DNA of 64,000 bases from Massilia frigida (lineage in GTDB: Bacteria; Pseudomonadota; Gammaproteobacteria; Burkholderiales; Burkholderiaceae_D). The notes beneath the pieces are model-generated. The model was not told the DNA's origin. It saw nothing but the letters and a program-made list of their open reading frames with translations, and did no database searches. A program made the position numbers and the translations under genes. The stretch lies in assembly GCF_011682175.1 (NCBI RefSeq), contig NZ_WHJG01000013.1:62001-126000 (forward strand). The letters are read 5' to 3'. Position 1 is the first letter of the stretch, and each line of letters opens with the position of its first letter. Shown here piece after piece: positions 16,594-24,250 of this stretch.

Positions 16594-17658
16594 TTACCCG
16601 GTGCAGCGCCGCATCAGCCACTCGACCGGGCCTAGCGCGAAACGCCGGCGCCACAGGTGCGCGCACAGCACCGCGCCGGCCGAGAACAGCAGCGCGCTGG
16701 TCACCGCGAAGGCGAGCGTGCGGCCATTGAGCAAGCCAAGCGCTTCGAGCACGCCCATGCCGACCACGACGTGGGCGATGTACAGGGTCAGCGCCAGCTG
16801 GCCGGTGTGGACCAGGGGCGCCAGCAGGCGCGCGTTGCGCCAGCGTTCACCGATCCAGACGCAGGCCACGATCAGCGCCAGGGCGTCGCCGGCGCCAGCG
16901 ATCCAGTACAGGGGCAGCGGCGGCAGCGGCCCGGATGACCACAGGTGGGCCCAGATGCCTTCGCCTGGCGTGGCGTACATGGCGCCGATCAGCATGGCCG
17001 ATTCGGCCGCGATGCCCATGCCAAGGCCGGTGATGAAAATCCGGTGCAGCACGGCGGGCGACTGCAGGTCGAAACGCCCGGCGGCCATGCCGAGCAAGAG
17101 GAATCCGGCCCACGGGAAGACCGGGTGAAAACCATTGAAGAACAGGTTGCGGACAAAGCCGGCCGGGCTCCAGAAGCCGGCGTAGGCCAGCGTTTCCCAG
17201 TTCCAGCCGGCGCCGTAATCGATGGCCGTGGCCAGCAGGACGAAGCCGGCCACCATGGCAAGGGCGGCGGCGAACAGCGCACCGGTGCGCCACGACAGGA
17301 CGGCAGCGCCGATCACCATGTAGGCGCCGTAGTAATGGAGGATGTCGGCCGGCCAGACCTGCACATACAGCAGGCCGGCGACGAACAGGAAGGCGGCGCG
17401 TTTCAGGATGCCGGCACGGGCGGCGTGCAGCGCGCCGGCATCGCCGGACTGGCGCGCGCGCTGTGAGATCAGCGACAGGCCGACGCCTGCCAGAACCACG
17501 AAGACGGCGGAAGCGCGTCCGTCGAGCGCATCGAAGAGCGCCAGCCACCACGGGGCATCGGCCGCGCTGGCGTGCATGACGACCTTGAAATTGACGATCA
17601 CCATGCCGATGACGGCAAGGGCCCGGGCCAGGTCGAGACCGACGATGCGTTGTTTCAT
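16594..17658 (-). CDS. DUF418/YeiB-like multi-pass membrane protein, putative acyltransferase
   Basis: 354 residues with about ten hydrophobic segments. The N-terminus MKQRIVGLDLARALAVIGMVIVNF is the opening of the YeiB/DUF418 and heparan-acetyltransferase-like families (R-x-x-x-D-x-x-R-x-x-A). The DUF418-like C-terminal half has LALTLYIAHVVVGMGVLEALG. Function is unproven; acyl transfer to a surface or small-molecule acceptor is the usual guess. The start at 17658 is chosen because the family motif begins there; the frame is open to 17682. Confidence 0.75.
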   Translation of the reverse strand: MKQRIVGLDLARALAVIGMVIVNFKVVMHASAADAPWWLALFDALDGRASAVFVVLAGVGLSLISQRARQSGDAGALHAARAGILKRAAFLFVAGLLYVQVWPADILHYYGAYMVIGAAVLSWRTGALFAAALAMVAGFVLLATAIDYGAGWNWETLAYAGFWSPAGFVRNLFFNGFHPVFPWAGFLLLGMAAGRFDLQSPAVLHRIFITGLGMGIAAESAMLIGAMYATPGEGIWAHLWSSGPLPPLPLYWIAGAGDALALIVACVWIGERWRNARLLAPLVHTGQLALTLYIAHVVVGMGVLEALGLLNGRTLAFAVTSALLFSAGAVLCAHLWRRRFALGPVEWLMRRCTG

Positions 17659-17833
17659 GGATGGCCACATTGAAAAAATCACAATGTAGCATGGGGATTG
17701 GCACTTGTTGAAAACGGCGTTTCGATCAGCACGGCTTATGCATCGTCGTGTTGTCGGTCACCGCCATCACGGCCGGCTGAGCAGATGCTGCCTGCACGGT
17801 GGGTCATCGGAGTCCTTCCCCTGTTCATCCAAA

Positions 17834-18034
17834 ATGCGCTCCAGGACGATCACGATGGCCTGCGTGCTTGAAACCTTGAGAGCGGGGCGGATCAAGCGCC
17901 CTCCCGAGCCCAACGCGATGAAGGGTTCCGTCGAATGCAAAATGGTGTATTTTAGTGCCGGACATCGGGTTGCAGTCATTGTCGCGGTCAGTGACGACCC
18001 GGGTCTGATCGTCGTCACTGCGATGTACGCATAG
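17834..18034 (+). CDS. DUF4258-like protein, possible toxin
   Basis: About 66 residues from the ATG at 17834 (MRSRTITMACVLETLRAGRI). The pattern of an ER/SR-rich helix, VLETLRxGRI..PPE, and a beta-rich end (KMVYFSAGHRVAVIVAVSDDPGLIVVTAMY) matches DUF4258 proteins, which are often paired with HTH antitoxins. The frame is open from 17705 but the upstream part does not resemble the family, so the N-terminus may be damaged or shorter than usual. An HTH gene starts 12 bp downstream. Confidence 0.6.
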   Translation: MRSRTITMACVLETLRAGRIKRPPEPNAMKGSVECKMVYFSAGHRVAVIVAVSDDPGLIVVTAMYA

Positions 18035-18045
18035 GAGAACGAATC

Positions 18046-18513
18046 GTGCTTCACTTTACCGCAGGCTTGCGCAACGTATGGCTCAAAAATGGCTACGTCG
18101 AGAAAGAAACGCCATATGGGACAGCCGTCTCATATCAGGACCTCGATGGACTCATACGGGCCATATGCCTTGCGCTTGCACATAAGTCTGGCAAGCTGTC
18201 AGGCGCCGAGTTCCGTTACCTGCGGAGCGCGTTACTGCTTTCACAGAAGACCTTGGGCAAGTTACTTGGCTGCACAGAACAATCCGTGGCGAAATGGGAA
18301 AAGCAAGGCCGTATTCCCAAGGCTGAAGACTTCCTGATACGGCTCATCTACACCCAAAAACATCATGGGACTGACAACGTGACGGCAGCCGTCGACACGC
18401 TCAAGGCGATTGACCACATAGGCAATAGCAGGATCATCGTCTCGCAGAGCGGCGGCAAGTGGGCATGGCAACGTGCTGCAGAAGGCAATGAACAATTGCT
18501 TGAGCTAGCTTAA
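18046..18513 (+). CDS. XRE-type HTH protein, likely antitoxin of the DUF4258 pair
   Basis: 155 residues. An HTH lies at about 50-85 (LSGAEFRYLRSALLLSQKTLGKLLGCTEQSVAKWEKQGRIP), like the DNA-binding half of YgiT/MqsA antitoxins, but the CxxC zinc domain of MqsA is missing. The start is GTG with AGGAGA 7 nt upstream, overlapping the end of the DUF4258 gene. Toxin-first order with a 12-bp gap is seen in HigBA- and MqsRA-type modules, where the antitoxin also represses the operon. Confidence 0.72.
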   Translation: MLHFTAGLRNVWLKNGYVEKETPYGTAVSYQDLDGLIRAICLALAHKSGKLSGAEFRYLRSALLLSQKTLGKLLGCTEQSVAKWEKQGRIPKAEDFLIRLIYTQKHHGTDNVTAAVDTLKAIDHIGNSRIIVSQSGGKWAWQRAAEGNEQLLELA

Positions 18514-18537
18514 CGCTTTCCGGTCCGTACGAGTGCA

Positions 18538-20502
18538 CTAGACCTTCATCGGCAGGATCACCATCTGCAAGCCTTCCAGGTGCAGGCGGCGCTGTACCGC
18601 CAGCGCGGCCTGGTTGTGCAGCAGGCGCGTGAACCAGTTATCGGTCGCGAAAATCAGTTTGCTGGTGAAGAAAATCGAACTCGGATATTCGCGGTTGATC
18701 GCTTCGCATTGCCTGGTCACTTCGTCGACGGCATCGGTCCCGAAGCTGATATACGACGACGCGGCCATGCCGTGGCTCTGGCAGAAATCGACAAAATATT
18801 CGAGCGTATCGGCAGCTTCCTCGCGCATTTTTTCGAGCGCGCCGATGCCGCCATACGCATGCGAATCAACCGTGCGGGCGTTCACGAACAGGAAGTTCTT
18901 GAAGTGGCCGGGGAACATGCGCAGCACCCACAGCAAGGCATGCAGGCCGCCGCCGCGCGAGGAACCGACGATGAACACGGCGGTCTGGTCATCCGCCATC
19001 GGCTCCACCGGTTCCGTCACGGGACCGAAGGGCTGGTTGGCGAACACTTCGTCGACCGAGTGAATCGCGGCCTTGGTTTCGCGGTAGTGATTGCGGATCG
19101 TGACGCACAGCGCGGCGATGGCGGCGATGATGACGATGGTCGCCCAGCCGCCTTCGGTGAAGCGCTCGTACAGCAGGATCGCCAGGATGCCGGCGCAGAT
19201 GACGAAGCCGGTCAGCGACAGCAGGAAGCGGCGCACCCAGCTCTGGCCTTCGTTGTTGCGGCTCTGCCACCAGTAGCGGCACAAGCCGAACAGCGAAATG
19301 GCGAAGGTGAGGAACACGGAAATCGAATACAGCACCACCAGCAGGGTCACCTTCCCTTCGGTCCAGAACAGGATCGCCAGCGCGGCGATGCCCATCACCA
19401 GGATGCCATTCTGGGTGACCAGGCGCGTCGAGAGGTAGCGGAATTTGTGCGGCACCCAGGAGTCGCCCGCCATGTTCGACAGTACCGACGGCCCGCCGAG
19501 AAAGCCGGTATTGGCGGCCACGAACAGCAAGCCGGCCTCGAACGCGAGCACGATCACCAGCAGGATCTGGTTGAGCAGCGGGCCGCCCAGGCCCATGCTG
19601 TCGATGATGGCCTTGAAGGTGGACGCGTTGAGGGTCTGGCCGGCCACGTGCTGCGCGTCCCACAGCAGGTACAGGAGGATGATCCCGGACGCGGTGAAGG
19701 CGAGCGACAGCGCCATGTACAGCATGGTCATCTTCCCGGTGCGCACGCGCGGTTCGGCCAGCAGGTTGACGTTGTTCGACACCGCTTCGAGGCCGGTGTA
19801 GGTGCCGCCTCCCTGCGAATAGGCCAGCAGCAGCATGCCGGCCACGCCGGTCCAGCCGATGCTGCTGGCCAGTTCGCGCGTCTCGACCATGGTGGTCGGG
19901 ACCAGTTGCGGCAGGTAGGACGCATGCGCGACGATGCCGTACACGATCAGCACCAGGTGCGTGGCCACGAAGCCGAGGAAGATCGGCAGCAGGATCTGGA
20001 TCGCTTCCTTCAGGCCGCGCAGGTTCATCACGATAAGGAGGCCGATGAAAAACGCTTCGGCCCAGAGTTTATAAGGCTGGAAGCCGAGCGGCAGGAACGA
20101 GGCCAGGGCATCGACGCCGGACGCGATCGAAATGGCGATAGTGAGCACGTAATCGAGGATCAGCGCGCAGCCGGAGACCAGGCCCATATACGGGCCAACC
20201 AGTTTGGTGGCGACGCGGTAGCCGCCCCCGCCCGTGGGGAACAGCTCGATGACCTGGTTGTAGGCCAGCGCGATGACGAACACGGTGATGGCGGTGGCCA
20301 GCACCAGGTAGAGGCCGAGGTGGGTATGGCCGCCGAGCGCGCGGAAGGTTTCTTCCGGCCCGTAGGCGGAGGATGAAAGGCCGTCCGCGCCCAGTCCGAC
20401 CCAGGCCAGGAAGGCGACCAGCGCCATCGAGTGGCGGGTTTCGCTTTTCATCGGGTCGAGCGCTTTGCCGAGTATGAGTTCGCGGATCTTCTTATTATTC
20501 AT
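18538..20502 (-). CDS. APC-superfamily transporter with C-terminal cytosolic domain (KimA-like)
   Basis: 654 residues. Twelve or so membrane segments fill residues 25-470, beginning LVAFLAWVGLGADGLSSSAYGPEETF, close to the KimA/YdaO-type APC motif LGSDALSSVAYG. A soluble alpha/beta tail (about 500-654) follows, with USP-like sequence FIVGSSRGGGLHALLWVL. KimA proteins import potassium with protons and are switched by cyclic-di-AMP; most proteobacterial members are called amino-acid permeases without proof. Potassium transport is plausible but not shown. Start at ATG 20502; stands alone. Confidence 0.8.
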   Translation of the reverse strand: MNNKKIRELILGKALDPMKSETRHSMALVAFLAWVGLGADGLSSSAYGPEETFRALGGHTHLGLYLVLATAITVFVIALAYNQVIELFPTGGGGYRVATKLVGPYMGLVSGCALILDYVLTIAISIASGVDALASFLPLGFQPYKLWAEAFFIGLLIVMNLRGLKEAIQILLPIFLGFVATHLVLIVYGIVAHASYLPQLVPTTMVETRELASSIGWTGVAGMLLLAYSQGGGTYTGLEAVSNNVNLLAEPRVRTGKMTMLYMALSLAFTASGIILLYLLWDAQHVAGQTLNASTFKAIIDSMGLGGPLLNQILLVIVLAFEAGLLFVAANTGFLGGPSVLSNMAGDSWVPHKFRYLSTRLVTQNGILVMGIAALAILFWTEGKVTLLVVLYSISVFLTFAISLFGLCRYWWQSRNNEGQSWVRRFLLSLTGFVICAGILAILLYERFTEGGWATIVIIAAIAALCVTIRNHYRETKAAIHSVDEVFANQPFGPVTEPVEPMADDQTAVFIVGSSRGGGLHALLWVLRMFPGHFKNFLFVNARTVDSHAYGGIGALEKMREEAADTLEYFVDFCQSHGMAASSYISFGTDAVDEVTRQCEAINREYPSSIFFTSKLIFATDNWFTRLLHNQAALAVQRRLHLEGLQMVILPMKV

Positions 20503-20648
20503 CGTGCGCGCGGCCCGTATGGACGGCGTGGTAGCCCAAGGTAGACGAGATCATACGCCGTTCGCCGGGCTGGCGTAATGACAGCCGGGCGCAAAAATGC
20601 GAAAGAGTTGCCTGATCCGGGAAAATCAGCCATAATGCGGGTCGCGTT

Positions 20649-20735
20649 GCCGGGATGGCGGAATAGGTAGACGCACGGGACTCAAAATCCCGCGCTGGAA
20701 ACAGCGTGCCGGTTCGATTCCGGCTCCCGGCACCA
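20649..20735 (+). tRNA. tRNA-Leu (anticodon CAA)
   Basis: 87 nt with encoded CCA. The acceptor arms GCCGGGA and TCCCGGC pair. The anticodon stem CGGGA/TCCCG holds the loop CTCAAAA, giving anticodon CAA. A long variable arm (GCGCTGGAAACAGCG) and the T arm GCCGG-TTCGATT-CCGGC are typical of class II tRNA-Leu. Its 3' end is the attachment site for the island that follows. Confidence 0.96.
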
Positions 20736-20736
20736 A
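20713..20736. other. attL: 3' end of tRNA-Leu
   Basis: TTCGATTCCGGCTCCCG, then GCACCAA. The 17-bp part and CACCAA recur at 39656-39678, with one G missing between them. The integrase gene lies 177 bp to the right. Confidence 0.85.
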
Positions 20737-20848
20737 AAGACAATATCAAGCAGTGCCAAGAAGCACCAAGACCCGCCCTTCTCATAGGAGGCGCGGGTTT
20801 TTTGTTGTGCTAAGCAGTGCCATGTTGTGGCGTAGAATGGCAAGCGTC

Positions 20849-20900
20849 TGACGGTATTTCTGACGGTATCCCGAAATACCGTCACCGCCAGATACCGTCA
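20849..20900. promoter_or_regulatory. Four TGACGGTAT boxes before the integrase (putative arm-type sites)
   Basis: Direct copies at 20849-20857 and 20861-20869 (12-bp pitch) are followed by inverted copies ATACCGTCA at 20876-20884 and 20892-20900. The set ends 12 bp before the integrase ATG. A matching pair with the same 12-bp pitch lies at 39602-39622 by the other island end. These are likely integrase arm sites or excisionase/operator sites, and would also let the integrase control its own promoter. Confidence 0.75.
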
Positions 20901-20912
20901 CGGGGAGAAAGC

Positions 20913-22106
20913 ATGGCACTGACAGCGACGTTTGTAGACAAGGTAAAGGCGACCGACACGCCCAGCGGCGACAAGTACGCGGACGGCGGCGGTATGTATC
21001 TCTTGGTGAAGTCCACCGGTAAATACTGGCGGATGGACTACCGCTTCGAGGGTAAGCGCAAGACACTGGCGCTGGGCGTCTACAAGGATGTTTCCCTGGC
21101 GAAAGCGCGTGAGCGGCGCGATGAGGCCCGCCAGCTGCTAGCCGACTCCATCGACCCAGGCGCGACCAAGCGCGCTGGCAAGCACGCCCAGGCTGTGGCC
21201 GTGGCCACCTTTGAGACCGTGGCGCGCACTTGGCTGGAAAAGACGGCCGCCAATAGGGCTGAGAGCACCCAAGAGAAGAACGCGGCTTGGCTGGACCGCA
21301 ACGTGTTCCCGTGGCTCGGAAACCTGCCTATCGCTGCCATAGGCCCGCGTGACGTGCTGGCCGTACTTCACAAGATCGAGGCGCGCGGCGCTATCGAGTC
21401 GGCCCACAAGATTAAACAGCTATGCGGCCAGGTGTTCCGCTTCGCAGTCGCTACCGGCTTGGCTGACCGGGACGTTACTGCCGATCTGCGCGGCGCCCTG
21501 TCCGTGGTGCCGAAAGCCCACTACGCCGCCATCACCGAGCCGCAGGAGGCGGGTGCCCTGCTTCGCTCGATCGACGCCTACTCCGGCCACCCGTACGCAA
21601 TCGCCGCCTTGAAGCTCTCACCTCTCCTCTTTGTTCGTCCTGGCGAGCTACGGTCGGCAGAGTGGTGCGAGATCGACCTTGACGCTGGAGAGTGGCGCAT
21701 CCCTGGCGCTAAAATGAAGATGAAGTCTGATCACTTGGTGCCGCTGTCCACCCAGGCCATCGCCATCTTGCGCAGCGTGCAGGTCATGAGCGGGGATGGC
21801 AAGTACATTTTCCCCAGCGTGCGCACTAATGACCGCTGCATGAGTGAGAACACCGTCAACGCGGCGCTGCGCGGTATGGGCTACTCCAAGGACGTGATGA
21901 CCGCGCACGGCTTCCGGGCGATGGCGCGCACGATCCTGGATGAAGTGCTGGGCGAGCGCGTTGACTTGATCGAGCACCAGCTTGCCCACGCCGTGAAAGA
22001 CCCGAACGGGCGGGCTTACAACCGGACCGCCCATCTACCGGCCCGCCGCGAGATGATGCAGCGATGGGCCGACTACTTAGACCAAATCAAAATTAGGAAG
22101 ACTTAA
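20913..22106 (+). CDS. int: Tyrosine integrase of the tRNA-Leu island (P4/DUF4102 type)
   Basis: 397 residues. The N-terminal DUF4102-like arm-binding part (MALTATFVDKVKATDTPSGDKYADGGGMYLLVKSTGKYWRMDYRF) is typical of P4-family integrases. The catalytic half has Arg in FVRPGELRSAEW, HGFRAMARTIL, and the nucleophile Tyr in GRAYNRTAHL. ATG 20913 is preferred to the upstream 20817 because GGGGAGAA precedes it and the family starts there; the earlier start would put the TGACGGTAT boxes inside the gene. It should integrate and excise the island at tRNA-Leu. Confidence 0.95.
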   Translation: MALTATFVDKVKATDTPSGDKYADGGGMYLLVKSTGKYWRMDYRFEGKRKTLALGVYKDVSLAKARERRDEARQLLADSIDPGATKRAGKHAQAVAVATFETVARTWLEKTAANRAESTQEKNAAWLDRNVFPWLGNLPIAAIGPRDVLAVLHKIEARGAIESAHKIKQLCGQVFRFAVATGLADRDVTADLRGALSVVPKAHYAAITEPQEAGALLRSIDAYSGHPYAIAALKLSPLLFVRPGELRSAEWCEIDLDAGEWRIPGAKMKMKSDHLVPLSTQAIAILRSVQVMSGDGKYIFPSVRTNDRCMSENTVNAALRGMGYSKDVMTAHGFRAMARTILDEVLGERVDLIEHQLAHAVKDPNGRAYNRTAHLPARREMMQRWADYLDQIKIRKT

Positions 22107-22107
22107 G

Positions 22108-22875
22108 ATGCCGCGGAAATTCACGACGTTTGATCCGTTCAACTCTTTCTCGACTGATGCCCAGCGCTTCCTTGATAAGAAAGGGTCAGTGCCTGCATGG
22201 CTCAAAGATAACGAAAGCGACGATTTGCTTCAGCTATGGCGCATAGGAAGTGACGCGTACCACGCCATCGGGGAGTTTGAGACGCAAGCTGATTTTGAAG
22301 AGCTTTTTTTGGAGCACCAAGACGGGATCCGAATTTTTGCAGATGTACTGACTAAAGAAGGTACCCATCTTGATTTCAAGAATCAAGATGGTGTGTCCTG
22401 GCAACCTGATTTTTCCATAACACCCAGTATGGAGATACTTTGCGTTTTCTGGCAGCTTGCGGATTCGAGAGATAAGCTTTTTGAAACCATCTCCGGCCAC
22501 TTCCTCTTTGCGTGCTTGGAAGAGATCGACATGGCTTTAATGGGCAGAGTTACTGGAACGGATTATTTGCATGCCGTAATAAATGCGGTGAGGGCGTTTG
22601 GGAATTACCAAGCCCTTGCAACCGGCAATGGTGAACTTCAAAAAGCGCGTTCCGAATTGGCTTTTCTGGGAGCAAAAGAGAAGCACGCCAGGGACCCAAA
22701 GCAAGGTGAAAAACTCTTCGTTTTAGACTGCTGGAAGGAATGGCGCCAAAAGCCCGACAGCTATAGAAGCAAAGCCGCATTTGCGCGCGCGATGGTCGAC
22801 AAGTGCGAATACTTGGAAAGCACAAAAAATATCGAGGACTGGTGTCGGGAATGGGAAAAAACATTTGAGTTGTAG
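22108..22875 (+). CDS. Island protein of unknown function, coupled to int
   Basis: 255 residues, starting one base after the int stop, so very likely co-transcribed. No family recognised. The sequence is acidic and aromatic-rich, apparently soluble, with a helical C-terminal third (KLFVLDCWKEWRQKPDSYRSKAAFARAMVDKCEYL) that has a helix-turn-helix-like look. The base composition is markedly more AT-rich than int, suggesting separate origin. As an integrase-linked accessory gene it could be cargo such as a defence gene, but nothing in the sequence says so. Confidence 0.7.
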   Translation: MPRKFTTFDPFNSFSTDAQRFLDKKGSVPAWLKDNESDDLLQLWRIGSDAYHAIGEFETQADFEELFLEHQDGIRIFADVLTKEGTHLDFKNQDGVSWQPDFSITPSMEILCVFWQLADSRDKLFETISGHFLFACLEEIDMALMGRVTGTDYLHAVINAVRAFGNYQALATGNGELQKARSELAFLGAKEKHARDPKQGEKLFVLDCWKEWRQKPDSYRSKAAFARAMVDKCEYLESTKNIEDWCREWEKTFEL

Positions 22876-22917
22876 GCGTGCTGGCATACACCGCACCGTG
22901 CCGCACGCTGAGCACTC

Positions 22918-22943
22918 TGCTGCATAGTGCGCACCATGCAGCA
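22918..22943. promoter_or_regulatory. 26-bp near-perfect palindrome upstream of alpA
   Basis: Arms TGCTGCATAGTGC and GCACCATGCAGCA match at 12 of 13 positions with no spacer. No T run follows, so it is not an intrinsic terminator. It lies about 100 bp before the alpA start. A second smaller inverted repeat (CCGTG...CACGG) lies at 23010-23025. Both are candidate operators for AlpA or an island repressor. Confidence 0.55.
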
Positions 22944-23044
22944 CGGCAATCACTCTGCCGAGCACAGAGGTTTTAACAAACAATCACGTACATCAAGATT
23001 CACCCCGTACCGTGCCATGCCACGGAATAACTACGGAGTAGATC

Positions 23045-23266
23045 ATGAACCAACGCGTTATCCGCATCAGCGAGCTGGCCACTACACCGGCCACCAAAAC
23101 CAAACCCGCACGACCTGGCAAGCTGCCGGTCAGCGCCACGACCGTCTGGCGCTGGGTCCGTGAAGGCAAGTTCCCAAAACCATTTAAGCTGGGCGAGTCC
23201 GTCACCGTTTGGGATGCCGCCGAGGTTGATGCTTTCATCGAGCGCCAGGCCGGAGCCGCACGATGA
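23045..23266 (+). CDS. AlpA-family excisionase/regulator
   Basis: 73 residues, a MerR-like winged HTH of the AlpA type: VSATTVWRWVREGKFPKPFKLGESVTVWDAAEVDAFIERQ. P4-like elements and many tRNA islands use such proteins to activate the integrase or direct excision. A ribosome site, GGAG, is 6 nt upstream. Its position between the integrase side and the replication genes is normal for such elements. Confidence 0.9.
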   Translation: MNQRVIRISELATTPATKTKPARPGKLPVSATTVWRWVREGKFPKPFKLGESVTVWDAAEVDAFIERQAGAAR

Positions 23267-23506
23267 TTGCGCCCCTCCTGAGCTTCCACGAAGGGAGCAG
23301 GAAATTACCGAAGGGAGCGAAGGGAGCAGCTTTTTTTCTGTGCACCCTTCTGCACTCTTCGTGCTCCCTTCGTCGTGCCGTCGCTGAAATTCTTCGCCGT
23401 CCTGGCGTAAATTCCTTGACGCCTGCCGGGATCGAGGACTATTCTGACCCAGTTGCGAAAAAAGAAGCGACCGGGTTTGGCGACTCGACTTACTTACAGC
23501 GGACAT

Positions 23507-23528
23507 CCGCTTCCAAGCGGCTTTTTTT
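23507..23528 (+). terminator. Intrinsic terminator inside the island leader
   Basis: CCGC-TTCCAA-GCGG followed by C and seven T. It lies between alpA and the small gene at 23689, inside a long leader. Early termination in such a leader is how P4 immunity works, so this may be a control point rather than an operon end. Confidence 0.6.
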
Positions 23529-23591
23529 CGTCCGTACTGCCTCTGTACGCCTTCAATGGCGGGCTTGGGCGGGGATGCCTTCGGGCATGCC

Positions 23592-23688
23592 GGTTGCTGT
23601 AGGTACCGGTTCGCCAACCTCGCTTTGTGCCCGCCTCCCTCATTTGGCGATGAACGGCGGGTTTAACACCCTACCTACAGAGGCAACC
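23592..23688 (+). ncRNA. Structured leader, possibly C4/P4-immunity-like RNA
   Basis: GGTTGC and TGTAGGTA (23592-23605) pair with TACCTACA and GCAACC (23672-23688), closing a 14-bp stem with a 3-nt bulge. The 3' side of the stem ends directly against the ATG at 23689 and buries its GAGG ribosome site. Inside, GTTC-GCCAA can pair with TTGGCGATGAAC, while CCCGCC can pair with GGCGGG in interlaced order, so either a pseudoknot or two competing folds are possible. A UUCG-like hairpin (about 23575-23591) precedes it. An overlapping frame (…WAGMPSGMPV…) faintly resembles Ash/Icd proteins of P4-like phages. Confidence 0.5.
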
Positions 23689-23961
23689 ATGCCTAGCACC
23701 ACCACATCCCAACATTCCCTAGCCGTCGGCACCCTGTCCGTCGAGCAGCTTTTTCAAACCGCGTTCTACAACGGTCGTACGCCACGCAGCCAGGAGTACA
23801 AGGCCGGCGCACGCATGGCGCTTGAGCACCGCATCGAGCAAAAGGACTTCGACATGCCGTATCAAGCAGGCACAGCAGCGGCTGATGCCTACTTCGCTGG
23901 TATCGAGGAAGGCAAGACTATCTGGCGCGCCGCTGTTGCAAAGATCGGCGGTGCAGCATGA
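23689..23961 (+). CDS. Small island protein of unknown function
   Basis: 90 residues (MPSTTTSQHSLAVGTLSVEQLFQ... to AAVAKIGGAA), helical and soluble, with no family I recognise. Its ribosome site is inside the stem described at 23592-23688, so translation may be conditional. The frame is open upstream to 23263, so a longer form could exist. The gene overlaps the next by 4 bp (ATGA). Confidence 0.65.
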   Translation: MPSTTTSQHSLAVGTLSVEQLFQTAFYNGRTPRSQEYKAGARMALEHRIEQKDFDMPYQAGTAAADAYFAGIEEGKTIWRAAVAKIGGAA

Positions 23962-24248
23962 ACGCCCCTGTTGCGGTGGAATTCCCTGTGCCCCCTTACC
24001 GCTTCACTGGCGGCGACCTGGACCTGGACAGCGACACCGGCCGAAAGCCGTGGATCTACTTTGTTGACCAGAACGGCCAGCAGTGGCTTGCACATTCGGT
24101 CGAGTCGGTATTGCGTGTCATCGACCAGTTCCAAGAGACTGGACGCGGCGGGCGTGACCAGCTTCTCTGTGCCGCAGCGATTCACTACGGCATGGACGGG
24201 TACGCGCTGATCGACGGCCGAAGCTTCCAACCACGGCCGGAGGCGTAG
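23958..24248 (+). CDS. Small island protein of unknown function, before the primase
   Basis: 96 residues, acidic (GGDLDLDSDTGRKPWIYFVDQNGQQWLAHSVESVLRVIDQF). It overlaps the preceding gene by ATGA and ends 2 bp before the primase gene, so it belongs to the replication operon. No family recognised; small genes in this position in satellites are often replication or copy-control partners. Confidence 0.65.
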   Translation: MNAPVAVEFPVPPYRFTGGDLDLDSDTGRKPWIYFVDQNGQQWLAHSVESVLRVIDQFQETGRGGRDQLLCAAAIHYGMDGYALIDGRSFQPRPEA

Positions 24249-24250
24249 CA

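Noticed and set aside
20817-20912. The longer integrase start at 20817
   Set aside because: The extra 32 residues are encoded by the TGACGGTAT boxes and lack family similarity; the ATG at 20913 has a ribosome site.
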